A DNA stretch of 64,000 nt from Bacillus oleivorans (lineage in GTDB: Bacteria; Bacillota; Bacilli; Bacillales; JC228), in NCBI RefSeq assembly GCF_900207585.1, contig NZ_OAOP01000008.1:124001-188000 (forward strand), given 5' to 3'. A program made the translations under genes and the position numbers. The notes below the pieces were generated by a model. It did no database searches and was not told the origin of the DNA. It saw only the letters and a program-made list of their open reading frames with translations. This document shows positions 7,984 to 16,356 of this stretch, one piece after another (the first letter of the stretch is position 1; each line of letters starts with the position of its first letter).

Positions 7984-8003
7984 CATTACATATGATTAAG
8001 CAG

Positions 8004-8039
8004 AAAAAGCCAAGAAGTAATCTAACTTCTTGGCTTTTT
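8004..8039. terminator. bidirectional Rho-independent terminator
   Basis: A perfect 15-bp stem (AAAAAGCCAAGAAGT with its complement), a 6-base loop and T runs on both strands. It serves the plus-strand SASP gene and the convergent DUF4349 gene. Confidence 0.93.
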
Positions 8040-8041
8040 CT

Positions 8042-8959
8042 TTAAGCTTCATGTGAATTTGAATGATTTTTCTTTTTATATATCAGCCAAATTACAATAC
8101 ATGGGATCGCAATTACAAGAAGCAATGGTGAATAGCCAATTAAAAAGACTAATACTCCTGAGAAAAAGCTTACAAGCAAATTGATAGAATTCATAAATGC
8201 TTGTTTAATTTTACTTCCTGTCTGAAGCTCTTCTCCTTTTGTAATCGCTGGAACATGAACCGATGCATCTTCAATTTCAAGGCTAACCTGGGCAAAATCT
8301 GTCCGATTTTCTAAATATTGCTTTCTTCCTTCAATTTGTTCAATTTCCTCTTGAACCCGAGCCAAGTCCTCCGAAATTTTCAGTAAATCATCAGTTGTTT
8401 CTGCCCGATTTAATAAATCCAAAAGCCGAGACTCGACTGCTTGTTTTGCCCGCATCCGTGATTCTAAATCGACATACTCTTCTGTAACATCCTCACCTTC
8501 AATCGACTTTTGGATCACCTTTTCACTAATTGCACCCATTTCATCGATAAAGGAATTCAACTGTTCACTTGGAATACGAACGCTCATGGTTCCATACATT
8601 TTTTCATCCTGTTCATAGGTTGAAGATTGAACAACATACCCTTTCAGCGTGCTCGTTTTATCTTCAACCAGGGAAATTGCTTCTTCAACATCGGCCACAG
8701 CCAAGTTCATCCAGGCATTATACATGACCATCCGTTCTGATGTTTCACTAGCTGCAGCATCTCCGTCTGCGTTGTTTTGATTATCAACACTCTGGTCCTC
8801 TCCTTGAGCAGTCATTTCACGGTCAAACTCCGCAGCACTTTCCTCTGTACCTTCTGCATTTCCAGCGCTATCTGCTGATTCACTTCCATTAGAACTGCAC
8901 CCAAACAGAAAAACGACCAACAAAATAATAAAACCTGCTAATTTTTTCACAAATTGCAC
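8042..8959 (-). CDS. DUF4349-domain lipoprotein
   Basis: This 305-residue predicted lipoprotein has a signal with lipobox LFGC (Cys about 21), a low-complexity Ser/Glu/Asp/Asn-rich spacer to about residue 75, and a DUF4349 domain. The domain contains YNAWMNLAVADVEEAISL, a long coiled coil (VESRLLDLLNRAETTDDLLKISEDL and the RVQEEIEQIEGRKQYLENR region) and the DFAQVSLEIEDAS strand. A C-terminal transmembrane segment (about 258-290) and a lysine-rich tail follow. It is therefore tethered at both ends. The molecular role of DUF4349 is not known. It is monocistronic. Confidence 0.88.
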   Translation of the reverse strand: MQFVKKLAGFIILLVVFLFGCSSNGSESADSAGNAEGTEESAAEFDREMTAQGEDQSVDNQNNADGDAAASETSERMVMYNAWMNLAVADVEEAISLVEDKTSTLKGYVVQSSTYEQDEKMYGTMSVRIPSEQLNSFIDEMGAISEKVIQKSIEGEDVTEEYVDLESRMRAKQAVESRLLDLLNRAETTDDLLKISEDLARVQEEIEQIEGRKQYLENRTDFAQVSLEIEDASVHVPAITKGEELQTGSKIKQAFMNSINLLVSFFSGVLVFLIGYSPLLLVIAIPCIVIWLIYKKKNHSNSHEA

Positions 8960-9098
8960 CCCTTTTGTATTTTATCTCTATAAAAAGTAGACGGATTTTT
9001 ACAACGATTGGTTACTGAAAATACATTGACTCTTCTTTATAGGAACTTGCTGCCTCTTATCGGTACAAAGTCCCTGGTTATGGCAACAGAGCAGTCTG

Positions 9099-9406
9099 TT
9101 TTCGGAACTTGGCACCTGTTTTTCGGAACTCAGTAACCCTTTTTCCGAACTCAGCAACCCTTTTTCCGAACTCAGAACCCCTTTTTCCGAACTCAGCAAC
9201 CCTTTTTCCGAACTCAGAACCCCTTTTTCCGAACTCAGCAACCCTTTTTCCGAACTCAGAACCCCTTTTTCCGAACTCAGCAACCCTTTTTCCGAACTCA
9301 GAACCCCTTTTTCCGAACTCAGCAACCCTTTTTCCGAACTCAGCAACCCTTTTTCCGAACTCAGAACCCCTTTTTCCGAACTCAACACCCCTTTTTCCGA
9401 ACTCAG
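9099..9406. repeat. 21-bp tandem repeat array, 15 copies, partly in a 42-bp higher-order pattern
   Basis: The unit TTTTTCCGAACTCAG plus CAACCC or AACCCC recurs every 21 bp. Thirteen near-identical copies have their CCGAAC at 9145, 9166, 9187 and so on to 9397, and two degenerate copies (CGGAACT) lie at 9103 and 9124. The variable part alternates GCAACCC/GAACCCC for about nine units, so the array partly evolves as 42-bp doublets. Because 21 is a multiple of three and the unit lacks stops in several frames, long ORFs appear on both strands; none has a ribosome site or credible product. It is a minisatellite-like intergenic array. Confidence 0.95.
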
Positions 9407-9702
9407 ACACGCTTAACCGGACAAGAAGATTCGTACTTGTTAGCCTGGTAAAATTTCCTTATAGTTAAATTATACTTTCAGATAGGAGTGAATGGAATGT
9501 TCCGAACTGTTCGAGGGATATAGTTTTCGGGGCGCATAAACTCGCAGGATCATAGAAGAAGTCCATGAATTTACCAGCAGGCTTAGCCTATACATCCTGC
9601 TAGAAAAAACGCGTAGCGCCCGCCAAGGGAGCAGTCTGTCTTTTTTCCCCTGGTCAGTACCGAAAACAATCTCAAAGAACATCTGGAAAATCCATTGTTA
9701 CT
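9407..9702. other. intergenic stretch with no recognised gene
   Basis: This stretch lies between the tandem array and the MFS gene. It holds short inverted repeats (AGCAGG/CCTGCT at about 9571-9601, CGAACTGTTCG at about 9502) and the motif GAGCAGTCTGT, which also occurs just before the array near 9089. A 70-codon minus-strand frame (9470-9682) lacks a ribosome site and looks non-coding. It may be an interspersed repeat or an untranslated leader of the MFS gene. Confidence 0.4.
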
Positions 9703-9730
9703 AAAACCATGGGCTTTTCCCATGGTTTTT
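9703..9730 (+). terminator. Rho-independent terminator or attenuator 27 bases before the MFS start
   Basis: A perfect 11-bp stem AAAACCATGGG/CCCATGGTTTT with loop CTTTT is followed by Ts. No plus-strand gene ends here, and the MFS ribosome site follows at once. It therefore either attenuates MFS expression or closes an unseen upstream transcript. Confidence 0.75.
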
Positions 9731-9756
9731 TATTCTCTCTGAAAGGTGATCAATTC

Positions 9757-10956
9757 ATGAAATCCATTCATTTTTATTTAGAAACTCTAAAGGTAAGGAA
9801 TATATTGATCCTTTCCCTAGCCACTTTTTTATACTCTTTAACTTTTTATACAACCATATTTACTCTCTTTTTAGTCGAACGCGGATTAAATTATGTAGAA
9901 ATCTTTTTATTGGAAAGTATTCTATCCGCTTCAATCGTTCTATTTGAAGTCCCATCTGGAGTGTTAGCTGATCGGTTCGGCCGGAAAAAGGTGATTATTG
10001 CTTCAATATGTTTGTTTACCTTAAGCACCTTTATTATTGCCTTCAGTCATAGCTTTCTTTGGTTTGTTGTGGAATCCGTGCTTTACGGAATCGGAATAGC
10101 AGCTATGTCGGGTGCGGATTCAGCGATGATTTATGAAAGCTTACAAAAGAAGCAAAAAAAAGCATTGGCTGATTATTCCTTCTCAAGCCTTAGTACTGCT
10201 GCGACAATGGCAATGGTTATCAGCCTTCCATTAGGGGGATGGATGGCAGAGTATTCATTAGATCTGCCTGTTTATATCACTTGTATGTCTTTAACTGCTG
10301 CAACAGCGGTATCATTCTTTTTAAAAGAGACGTACATAAACGAAACGAAAAAGTCTGAAACCAAACGGATCATTCATTCGTTGGGGACCATCATCAAAAA
10401 GAGTCCGTTTCTTTTTTTATTCCAAGCAATCCAATCGATGGCTTCTGGTTTTGTTTTTAGCCTGGTCTATCTAAATCAGCCGCTATTTCTCTCCTATGAC
10501 ATTGAAATGCAAGCGTTTGGCTGGATAATGCTTGTGATCCACTTGCTGAGTTCGGGAGTAGTACTGATGGCACCCATGGTACGAAGAAAATACGGTTTAA
10601 CGTTTATTTTTAGTTTTACATTCTTTGCTCCGGGCATCTCTTTATTTCTATTATCCTTTCAGCCATCTATGATCATGGGGATTACCCTGTTAACACTTGC
10701 TATTACGATTCATGGCGTAAATGATCCTATTTATCGGACATTTTTGAATGAACTCGTTTCCGATCAAAACAGGGCCACATCTCTTTCTATAATCAATCTG
10801 ACAGGAAGTATTGTCGGTATGTGCATTAAACCTCTTATTGGTTTTTTCACTGAAATCGATCTTTATCCAGCATTTACATTAATGGGAAGTATTATGATGA
10901 CACTAGCAATCTTGATCCCCTTTATGCTGAAAAAAATCAAAAGCCTCCAAATCTAA
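9757..10956 (+). CDS. MFS transporter, drug/metabolite exporter type
   Basis: This 399-residue, 12-segment major facilitator has the loop 2-3 signature GVLADRFGRKKVI (about 72-84), the main MFS motif A. The second half begins after a basic loop (about 195-215). ATG at 9757 is chosen because AAAGGTGAT lies 7 bases upstream; the ORF could begin at 9709, but that stretch is the terminator hairpin. The substrate cannot be read from sequence. It stands alone, downstream of a hairpin that may attenuate it. Confidence 0.85.
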   Translation: MKSIHFYLETLKVRNILILSLATFLYSLTFYTTIFTLFLVERGLNYVEIFLLESILSASIVLFEVPSGVLADRFGRKKVIIASICLFTLSTFIIAFSHSFLWFVVESVLYGIGIAAMSGADSAMIYESLQKKQKKALADYSFSSLSTAATMAMVISLPLGGWMAEYSLDLPVYITCMSLTAATAVSFFLKETYINETKKSETKRIIHSLGTIIKKSPFLFLFQAIQSMASGFVFSLVYLNQPLFLSYDIEMQAFGWIMLVIHLLSSGVVLMAPMVRRKYGLTFIFSFTFFAPGISLFLLSFQPSMIMGITLLTLAITIHGVNDPIYRTFLNELVSDQNRATSLSIINLTGSIVGMCIKPLIGFFTEIDLYPAFTLMGSIMMTLAILIPFMLKKIKSLQI

Positions 10957-10987
10957 AAAGGTCGTCTCTTTCCCTGAGACGACCTCT
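10957..10987 (-). terminator. terminator of the amino-sugar kinase operon
   Basis: A 10-bp stem AGGTCGTCTC/GAGACGACCT with a 7-base loop; the run of As at 10955-10959 is a T run on the minus strand. It lies 4 bases past the kinase stop and also closes the convergent MFS gene. Confidence 0.85.
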
Positions 10988-10990
10988 ACC

Positions 10991-11890
10991 TTATTGAACG
11001 TTTATCTCTGTATATAAGACTGCACTGCATACATCCTGATTCTCTCTAATAATTTCATTCATCGGTAAATCCCGCTCGATCACTTGTTTGAACGATTCAA
11101 AAACAACATCATTCTTCATAAGCAGACTTCCAGAAACAGCTATTTTCAGTTTCTGTTTGGGATCGGGTGCGGCAGATAAGGATCGTTTCACTAATAAAGC
11201 TAATTCCACCCCAGCTCTTCGCAAAATCGATAAGGCTGCCTCTGAATTTCTATTGGCTTCTTCACTAATAAGTTTAGAAAGTCCAGCAATCTCCTGTCTC
11301 GCAGAGCTGTAGACAAAGTTTTTGATATCTGAAATGGATTGGCCATTAATTCTTTGCAGCAAAGCATTTGTTAATCCATCATTATTTTGACTCATTTCAA
11401 GCTGGTGTAAAGCATATTGAATCGCTTTAATACTCACCCAATAACCGCTGCCCTCATCGCCTAACAAATAACCCCAGCCGCCTGTACGCCATTCCATTCC
11501 ATTGCACCGGCCAAGTGCAATAGAGCCTGTCCCGGCAATAACCAAAATTCCATCTTGTCCTTGAAGCAGAGCAGTATGGGCAAGCCGCGCATCATCAATC
11601 ACACGTACTTGCTGATACCATCTCACTTGAATCTCCCGCTCTGCCCGCTTGCAAATCTCTTTAGAAATCGCACCCGCTGCTCCAATTAAGATTTTTTCCG
11701 GCTGAACATTCTCCATATAATTTACACATGCTTCGATCGCACGGGAAACTTGCTCAACACTTTCTTCAAATTGGATTAAGAAATTAACCCGGCCGGTTTC
11801 AGCCGTAAATAGAGCTTTAGCAGAATCCAAATCATAACAGGTTGCCATTGTCTTAGTTCCGCCGCCGTCTATCCCAATCACATATGTCAT
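10991..11890 (-). CDS. BadF/BcrA-type sugar kinase (GlcNAc/MurNAc kinase, MurK/NagK-like)
   Basis: This 299-residue ASKHA-fold kinase has the phosphate-1 loop GIDGGGTKT (about 5-13), a second phosphate loop VIAGTGSIALG (about 116-126), the WGYLLGDEGSGYW motif (about 137-149) typical of N-acetylglucosamine kinases in this family, and an adenosine-side SGSLLMKND (about 253). Family members phosphorylate GlcNAc, and MurK of clostridia also MurNAc. It is the last gene of the operon with an ABC importer and a MurR-like regulator, and MurQ is encoded nearby. A role making MurNAc-6-P (or GlcNAc-6-P) for MurQ is inferred. It starts 20 bases after the regulator. Confidence 0.87.
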   Translation of the reverse strand: MTYVIGIDGGGTKTMATCYDLDSAKALFTAETGRVNFLIQFEESVEQVSRAIEACVNYMENVQPEKILIGAAGAISKEICKRAEREIQVRWYQQVRVIDDARLAHTALLQGQDGILVIAGTGSIALGRCNGMEWRTGGWGYLLGDEGSGYWVSIKAIQYALHQLEMSQNNDGLTNALLQRINGQSISDIKNFVYSSARQEIAGLSKLISEEANRNSEAALSILRRAGVELALLVKRSLSAAPDPKQKLKIAVSGSLLMKNDVVFESFKQVIERDLPMNEIIRENQDVCSAVLYTEINVQ

Positions 11891-11910
11891 AAGCCACCAC
11901 TTTTTCGAAT

Positions 11911-12759
11911 TTAGTTTTTCCTTGATTTAATATTTTCCCGTAAAAATCCTACTGCTTCTCTTGTTTCATCTAAGTATGTGACTGTTTTTTCATAGGCTTG
12001 GGAGGCGACACACATAAAGAGAATATCAATGACGTGTAATTGGGCAATTCTCGAAGAAGTTGCCCCGCTTCGAAAAGTTGGTTCCATGGTTGCCGATGTA
12101 TACAAGCGAATATCTGCTTGTTCCGAGACAATCGACGCACCATATTTAGTTAAACTAATCGTATTAACACCCTTTTGATTGGCAAGTTCTAATATTTTCG
12201 CAACTTCAAAGGTTTGCCCTGAAAAAGAGATCCCTACAATAACATCATCCTGATGGGCATTGGCTATTAATGTGGCAACCAAATGCATATCGGTGAAGGC
12301 GGTTGCAAATCTATTAATCCGCAAGAATTTTTGTTGGGCATCCTGAGCAATGATATGGGAAGCGCCCAATCCAAAAAAGTGTATCGTTCTTGCATTTTTT
12401 AAGATCTCAACAGCTTTAGTGAGCTCGTCAATGCTTAATAATTCAGCAGTTTCCCCTATTGTTTGAATGCTGTTATTGGTCATTTTTTCAATTATAGAGA
12501 TCGGGGATTCGTTCGGTTCAATATCCCGAACCCCTGCTGATTTCTTTTTCTGCAAATCTCCTGCAATCCGAAGCTTTAAATCTTGCAATCCTTTAAGGTC
12601 TAATGATTTGCAGAGCCGAATAACAGCAGCGCTGCTGGTTGCACTTCTTTTTCCCAATTCACTGGCAGTTAATGATAGGGCTTCATGTGGATGTTCTAAA
12701 ATATATGAAGCAATTTTTTTCTCGGAAGGAGGCAGCTGAGATAACATTTCATTCAGCAT
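11911..12759 (-). CDS. RpiR/MurR-family transcriptional regulator
   Basis: This 282-residue regulator has an N-terminal HTH (about 1-75: LPPSEKKIASYIL, TASELGKRSATSSAAVIRLCKSLD) and a C-terminal SIS sugar-phosphate domain (about 120-260: HFFGLGASHIIAQDAQQKF, VIVGISFSGQTFEVAKI). ATG at 12759 is chosen because CCGGAGG lies 7 bases upstream; the ORF extends to 12792 without a site. The length matches B. subtilis MurR. SIS-domain regulators sense amino-sugar phosphates, so MurNAc-6-P is a likely effector. It lies inside the ABC operon it presumably controls. Confidence 0.9.
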   Translation of the reverse strand: MLNEMLSQLPPSEKKIASYILEHPHEALSLTASELGKRSATSSAAVIRLCKSLDLKGLQDLKLRIAGDLQKKKSAGVRDIEPNESPISIIEKMTNNSIQTIGETAELLSIDELTKAVEILKNARTIHFFGLGASHIIAQDAQQKFLRINRFATAFTDMHLVATLIANAHQDDVIVGISFSGQTFEVAKILELANQKGVNTISLTKYGASIVSEQADIRLYTSATMEPTFRSGATSSRIAQLHVIDILFMCVASQAYEKTVTYLDETREAVGFLRENIKSRKN

Positions 12760-12878
12760 CACAAGTCCTCCGGTCATATTAGACATATACATTCTCTCTC
12801 TTTCTATAACCTATTCAGTTTAATATTATTTTCTTGCCCGGATTCAAAGTAATGAAGGAAAAGTAATGGTTCAACTTT

Positions 12879-13703
12879 TTATTTAATGGCTCCAGCTGTT
12901 AAACCTTCCATAAATTGTTTAGAGGCAATAAAGAACAAGATGAGCATCGGCAAAGAAGATAGTGTTAAGCCTGCAAACAAGGCGCCCCAGTCAGCCGAAT
13001 GCTCGCCAAACAAAGAAAGCATTCCAACAGGAATCGTCTTTTTCGCTTCTTCAGTGATAAAAATAAGCGGAAAGAAAAAATCGTTCCAAGATTGGATAAA
13101 AGTAATAATCATCACAGTTCCCAATGCAGGACGCATTAACGGGAATACAACATTCCATAGTATTCTCAAGTCACTGGCACCATCGATTCTGGCTGCCTCC
13201 TCTAATTCTTTAGGCATTGTCTTAAAAAATCCCGTTAAAATTAAAATAGAAAGCGGGATCCCTGTAGCGGTATACATTAATATCAGTGACCATAGCGAAT
13301 TGGTTAAATGCAAGTCATTCATTAATATAAAGAGAGGTACAATCCCAAGCTTTATCGGAATCATCATCCCCATTAAAAACAGCAGAAACAAGAAATTATT
13401 CCACTTAAATCGGTAGCGTGCGATATAAAAGGAAGCCAAAGAAGCTGTAATAAGGACCAGGACCACTGCCCCAAAGCTAACAATGACACTATTGAAAAAA
13501 TAGGTCATAAACGGGATTTGGTCAAGTAATGTCCGGTATGTTTCAAGACTTAACGATTCAGGCCATGATAGAGGATTCTCAAAAATTTCTGCATTTGTTT
13601 TAAAAGAAGACATCACCATTAATAGAATAGGATATAAACTTATGGAGGCGATCAAGAAGGCAACTAAATAATAGATTGGCTTCGTCCAAATTGCATTTTT
13701 CAA
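12879..13703 (-). CDS. carbohydrate ABC transporter permease, MalG/AraQ type
   Basis: This 274-residue permease has six hydrophobic segments and the cytoplasmic EAA loop EEAARIDGASDLRILWNVVFPLMRP (about 183-205), which docks the ATPase. The family tail GLTAGAIK is intact. Start is TTG at 13703, with GGAGGTGCTCC upstream. It pairs with the adjacent MalF-type permease (13 bases away) and the binding protein at 14687-15961. No ATPase gene accompanies this importer, so a shared MsmX-type ATPase elsewhere is expected. Confidence 0.92.
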   Translation of the reverse strand: MKNAIWTKPIYYLVAFLIASISLYPILLMVMSSFKTNAEIFENPLSWPESLSLETYRTLLDQIPFMTYFFNSVIVSFGAVVLVLITASLASFYIARYRFKWNNFLFLLFLMGMMIPIKLGIVPLFILMNDLHLTNSLWSLILMYTATGIPLSILILTGFFKTMPKELEEAARIDGASDLRILWNVVFPLMRPALGTVMIITFIQSWNDFFFPLIFITEEAKKTIPVGMLSLFGEHSADWGALFAGLTLSSLPMLILFFIASKQFMEGLTAGAIK

Positions 13704-13716
13704 ACTGGAGCACCTC

Positions 13717-14667
13717 CTACATATCTACTTCTTTTTTCTGCACAAATTTTAAGTATATTACCGTAAACACAACGATAAATAAAAATAAAACGGTTGCCAA
13801 AGCAGAACCTAACCCAATCGCTGTAGAACCGCCGGTAGAACTGCTAAAGGCTAATCTGTAAAAATACACAGCTAATGTATCCGTTGAATAATAGGGTTCT
13901 CCCATTGACCCTTGCATGGCGTATACCAGCTCAAATGCTTCAAAGGATTGGATAAAGGTTAGAACAGTCATGATCATAATAGAAGGCATCATAAGCGGAA
14001 CCGTGATAAATCTCAGCATTTTAAAGCCTTGGGCACCATCCAGCTTAGCAGCCTCCACTAATTCATTCGGGATGGATTGGAAACCAGCCAGAAAAATTAA
14101 AACGCCAAATCCTAATCCAAACCAGCAGTTTACTAAAATAATAGCAGTTAAAGCTGTATCAGGATCTCCTAGCCACGCCTTCTGCAGGGACTCAAGCCCA
14201 AACTTGCCTAATAATACGTTCAATGCTCCAAAGTTTGGATTCAAAATAAGTTTCCATAAGAAACCGACTACGATAACGGATAATAATCTCGGCAGAAAAT
14301 AAGCCATCTTCAGAAATTCCGCACCGCAGATCTTTCTGTAGATAATAAAAGCTAACAAAAAAGCTAATCCATTTTGAACAATCATTTGCAGGACAAAATA
14401 AAGAATATTATGCTGAAATGCATTCCAAAACATTCCGCTAAATGGTTCTAGTGTAAACAAATCAATGAAATTTTTAAACCCGACGAATGCCCCTCGAGCT
14501 ATCCCATTCCATTCAAAAAAACTGTATGTGAGAGCAGCAAGTAAGGGATATACAATAAAAAGTCCATAGATAATGAGGGCTGGAAGGGGGAAAAGGTGGA
14601 TGCTCCACCTTTTCCTTTTCCCTGGATTTATAGATTTAACTTTTGGTGTGCCTGTTTCTACTTGCAT
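13717..14667 (-). CDS. carbohydrate ABC transporter permease, MalF/UgpA type
   Basis: This 316-residue permease has six or seven hydrophobic segments and a basic N-terminus (NPGKRKRW). The EAA loop is VEAAKLDGAQGFKMLRFITVPLMMPS (about 208-230). The start follows GGCGGAGGTCTTT. It forms the membrane channel with the MalG-type gene that follows, fed by the lipoprotein encoded just upstream. The sugar carried is inferred to be a GlcNAc/MurNAc derivative from the operon context only. Confidence 0.92.
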   Translation of the reverse strand: MQVETGTPKVKSINPGKRKRWSIHLFPLPALIIYGLFIVYPLLAALTYSFFEWNGIARGAFVGFKNFIDLFTLEPFSGMFWNAFQHNILYFVLQMIVQNGLAFLLAFIIYRKICGAEFLKMAYFLPRLLSVIVVGFLWKLILNPNFGALNVLLGKFGLESLQKAWLGDPDTALTAIILVNCWFGLGFGVLIFLAGFQSIPNELVEAAKLDGAQGFKMLRFITVPLMMPSIMIMTVLTFIQSFEAFELVYAMQGSMGEPYYSTDTLAVYFYRLAFSSSTGGSTAIGLGSALATVLFLFIVVFTVIYLKFVQKKEVDM

Positions 14668-14686
14668 AAAGACCTCCGCCTAAAGT

Positions 14687-15961
14687 CTATTGAAAGGGCT
14701 CAAACCATGAAGCCGCACTCTCTTGAACTGTTTCTGCTACCTCTTCAGGAGACATCTCTCCTAAATACATACCTTGGAGCTGAGTTTCTAATGTAACTTT
14801 AGTTGAAGGATTTCCTCCAGCAAAATGTACAAGTATTAAGTAAGGTATTGGCGAATTTTCAACCGCCTGGCTTAAACTATTCACAAGTTCATCAGTTGAT
14901 TCTATACCTGGGATCGCACTAATCATTTTAAATTCTTCTGTAAAAAGGGTTCCAAATTCTTCAGTTGTCAAAAATTCAAGGAAAATTTTCGCTTCCTCAA
15001 TATGATCTGAGTTTGCATTAATCGCAAAAGATCCATCAACCCATGTTGTAACAGTTGGTTCATTACCGATTGCGGATGGCATTGGGAAGAAGCCAAAATC
15101 AAGATCCGGATTCATACTTCGCAAAACTTCAATTTCCCAGCTTCCCATCGGGAACATGGCTGCCTTTTCCGTAAAGAAAAGGGTGCGAATATCTTCCATC
15201 CCTAGTCCCTCGTAATTATCAGGGAAGTATTTCTTTAATTCATCCATGGCTTTAATCGAAGCGACAAATTCATCACTTGTAAAATCCTTTTCTCCCGCTG
15301 TTAGGCTTTGTATAAATGCATCATCATAAAATGCTGGGCCAATCATTCCGTGAGCAGCAGATAGCAGCCAGCCCTCTTTTGTACCTAAAGCTATTGGTGT
15401 AATGCCTTCACTTAAAAGCGTTTCATTTAATTCAATAAATTCATCCCAAGTACTAGGTTCTTTCAAACCCAACTCTTCGAATATTTTTTTATTGTAGAAC
15501 ATTTGAGTCGTACTAATATTTAAAGGAACCCCGTATTGTTTCCCATCTGAACCTCGTGAAGCTTGTAAAGCAGCATCAGGATACACGTCTAATCCTTCTA
15601 AATCATCTAACGGCACTAAATAGCCTGCATCAGCTAATTCAATTCCTGGTGCATACGGTCTTAAATGAAAGATATCCGGTCCTTCCCCGCCTTGAAGGGC
15701 AGTATTTAAAATCGTATTGTATTCGGTATTCTTAGATGGACTATACACAATTTCAATATTCGGATACTGTTCATTAAACTTATCAATTACTTTCTGATAC
15801 AAAGCTGTATCCTCTGTACGCCAGCTCCCCATTGTAAGGGTTACCTTTTCACTATCATTCTCTCCATCTGTATTTTCAGAGGAGCATGCAGATAAAAGTA
15901 AACCTAAAAGGATCAGAAATAACCCCAAACCCCAAATTTTCCCCATCCTGTTCAATGTCAC
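14687..15961 (-). CDS. sugar ABC transporter substrate-binding lipoprotein
   Basis: This 424-residue family-1 solute-binding protein has a lipoprotein signal (LLLSACSS, Cys about 26). The mature protein begins with a Glu/Asp/Ser/Asn spacer and a VTLTMGSWRTEDTALYQKVIDKF strand-helix, and includes GPDIFHLRPY and AAMFPMGSWEIEVL. GTG at 15961 is used, 4-5 bases after AGGAGGT; a later ATG (residue 6) has a weaker site. First gene of the five-gene operon binding protein - permease - permease - regulator - kinase. Aromatic residues suit a sugar pocket; the ligand is inferred from context. Confidence 0.92.
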   Translation of the reverse strand: MTLNRMGKIWGLGLFLILLGLLLSACSSENTDGENDSEKVTLTMGSWRTEDTALYQKVIDKFNEQYPNIEIVYSPSKNTEYNTILNTALQGGEGPDIFHLRPYAPGIELADAGYLVPLDDLEGLDVYPDAALQASRGSDGKQYGVPLNISTTQMFYNKKIFEELGLKEPSTWDEFIELNETLLSEGITPIALGTKEGWLLSAAHGMIGPAFYDDAFIQSLTAGEKDFTSDEFVASIKAMDELKKYFPDNYEGLGMEDIRTLFFTEKAAMFPMGSWEIEVLRSMNPDLDFGFFPMPSAIGNEPTVTTWVDGSFAINANSDHIEEAKIFLEFLTTEEFGTLFTEEFKMISAIPGIESTDELVNSLSQAVENSPIPYLILVHFAGGNPSTKVTLETQLQGMYLGEMSPEEVAETVQESAASWFEPFQ

Positions 15962-16356
15962 CCGACCTCCTAAATAGTTTTTTATAATTTTCTCCTTTTG
16001 ATATGCAAGGAGTAATTATCTCTGCAAATTCTATGATTTGAAATCAACATTTGTAGCCAAGTTAACCGAAAAAAATTAAATGTATTTCAAATAGATCAAT
16101 CTGAGATAAAACTTTTATAAGCATTACAATGACAAAGGATATTAAGCAGGCAAATGAATGACCTTTTTTTAGGTGAAAAAATGTAATTCTATGAAACTGG
16201 GTTTTATTTATAAAATTATTTTTTTACTATTTTTCTTACATTTTTTAAAATTATATTTCATCATCTCAAAGCTTATTCATTGCAAGAAATCATGCCATCA
16301 ACTTTCAGCTTGTACGATATTGTTTCGGCAAGAAAAAAGAAAATCCTTTAAAAAAT
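15962..16356. promoter_or_regulatory. AT-rich intergenic region with candidate operators for the ABC-kinase operon
   Basis: No gene is seen here; a 73-codon plus-strand frame at 16173 is AT-rich and lacks a ribosome site. ATTTGAAAT (16036-16044) and its inverse ATTTCAAAT (16084-16092) lie 40 bases apart upstream of the binding-protein gene. ATTTCAAA recurs at 28671-28678, upstream of the other end of the cluster. These could be RpiR-type operator half-sites; unproven. Confidence 0.4.

Noticed and set aside
9099-9406. CRISPR array
   Set aside because: Units are contiguous at 21 bp with no unique spacers and no cas genes nearby.
8999-9468. Long open frames in three registers on both strands
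   Set aside because: They are translations of the 21-bp array, lack ribosome sites, and give only 7-residue repeats.
9470-9682. 70-codon minus-strand frame
   Set aside because: No ribosome site and no protein-like pattern; overlaps structured intergenic DNA.
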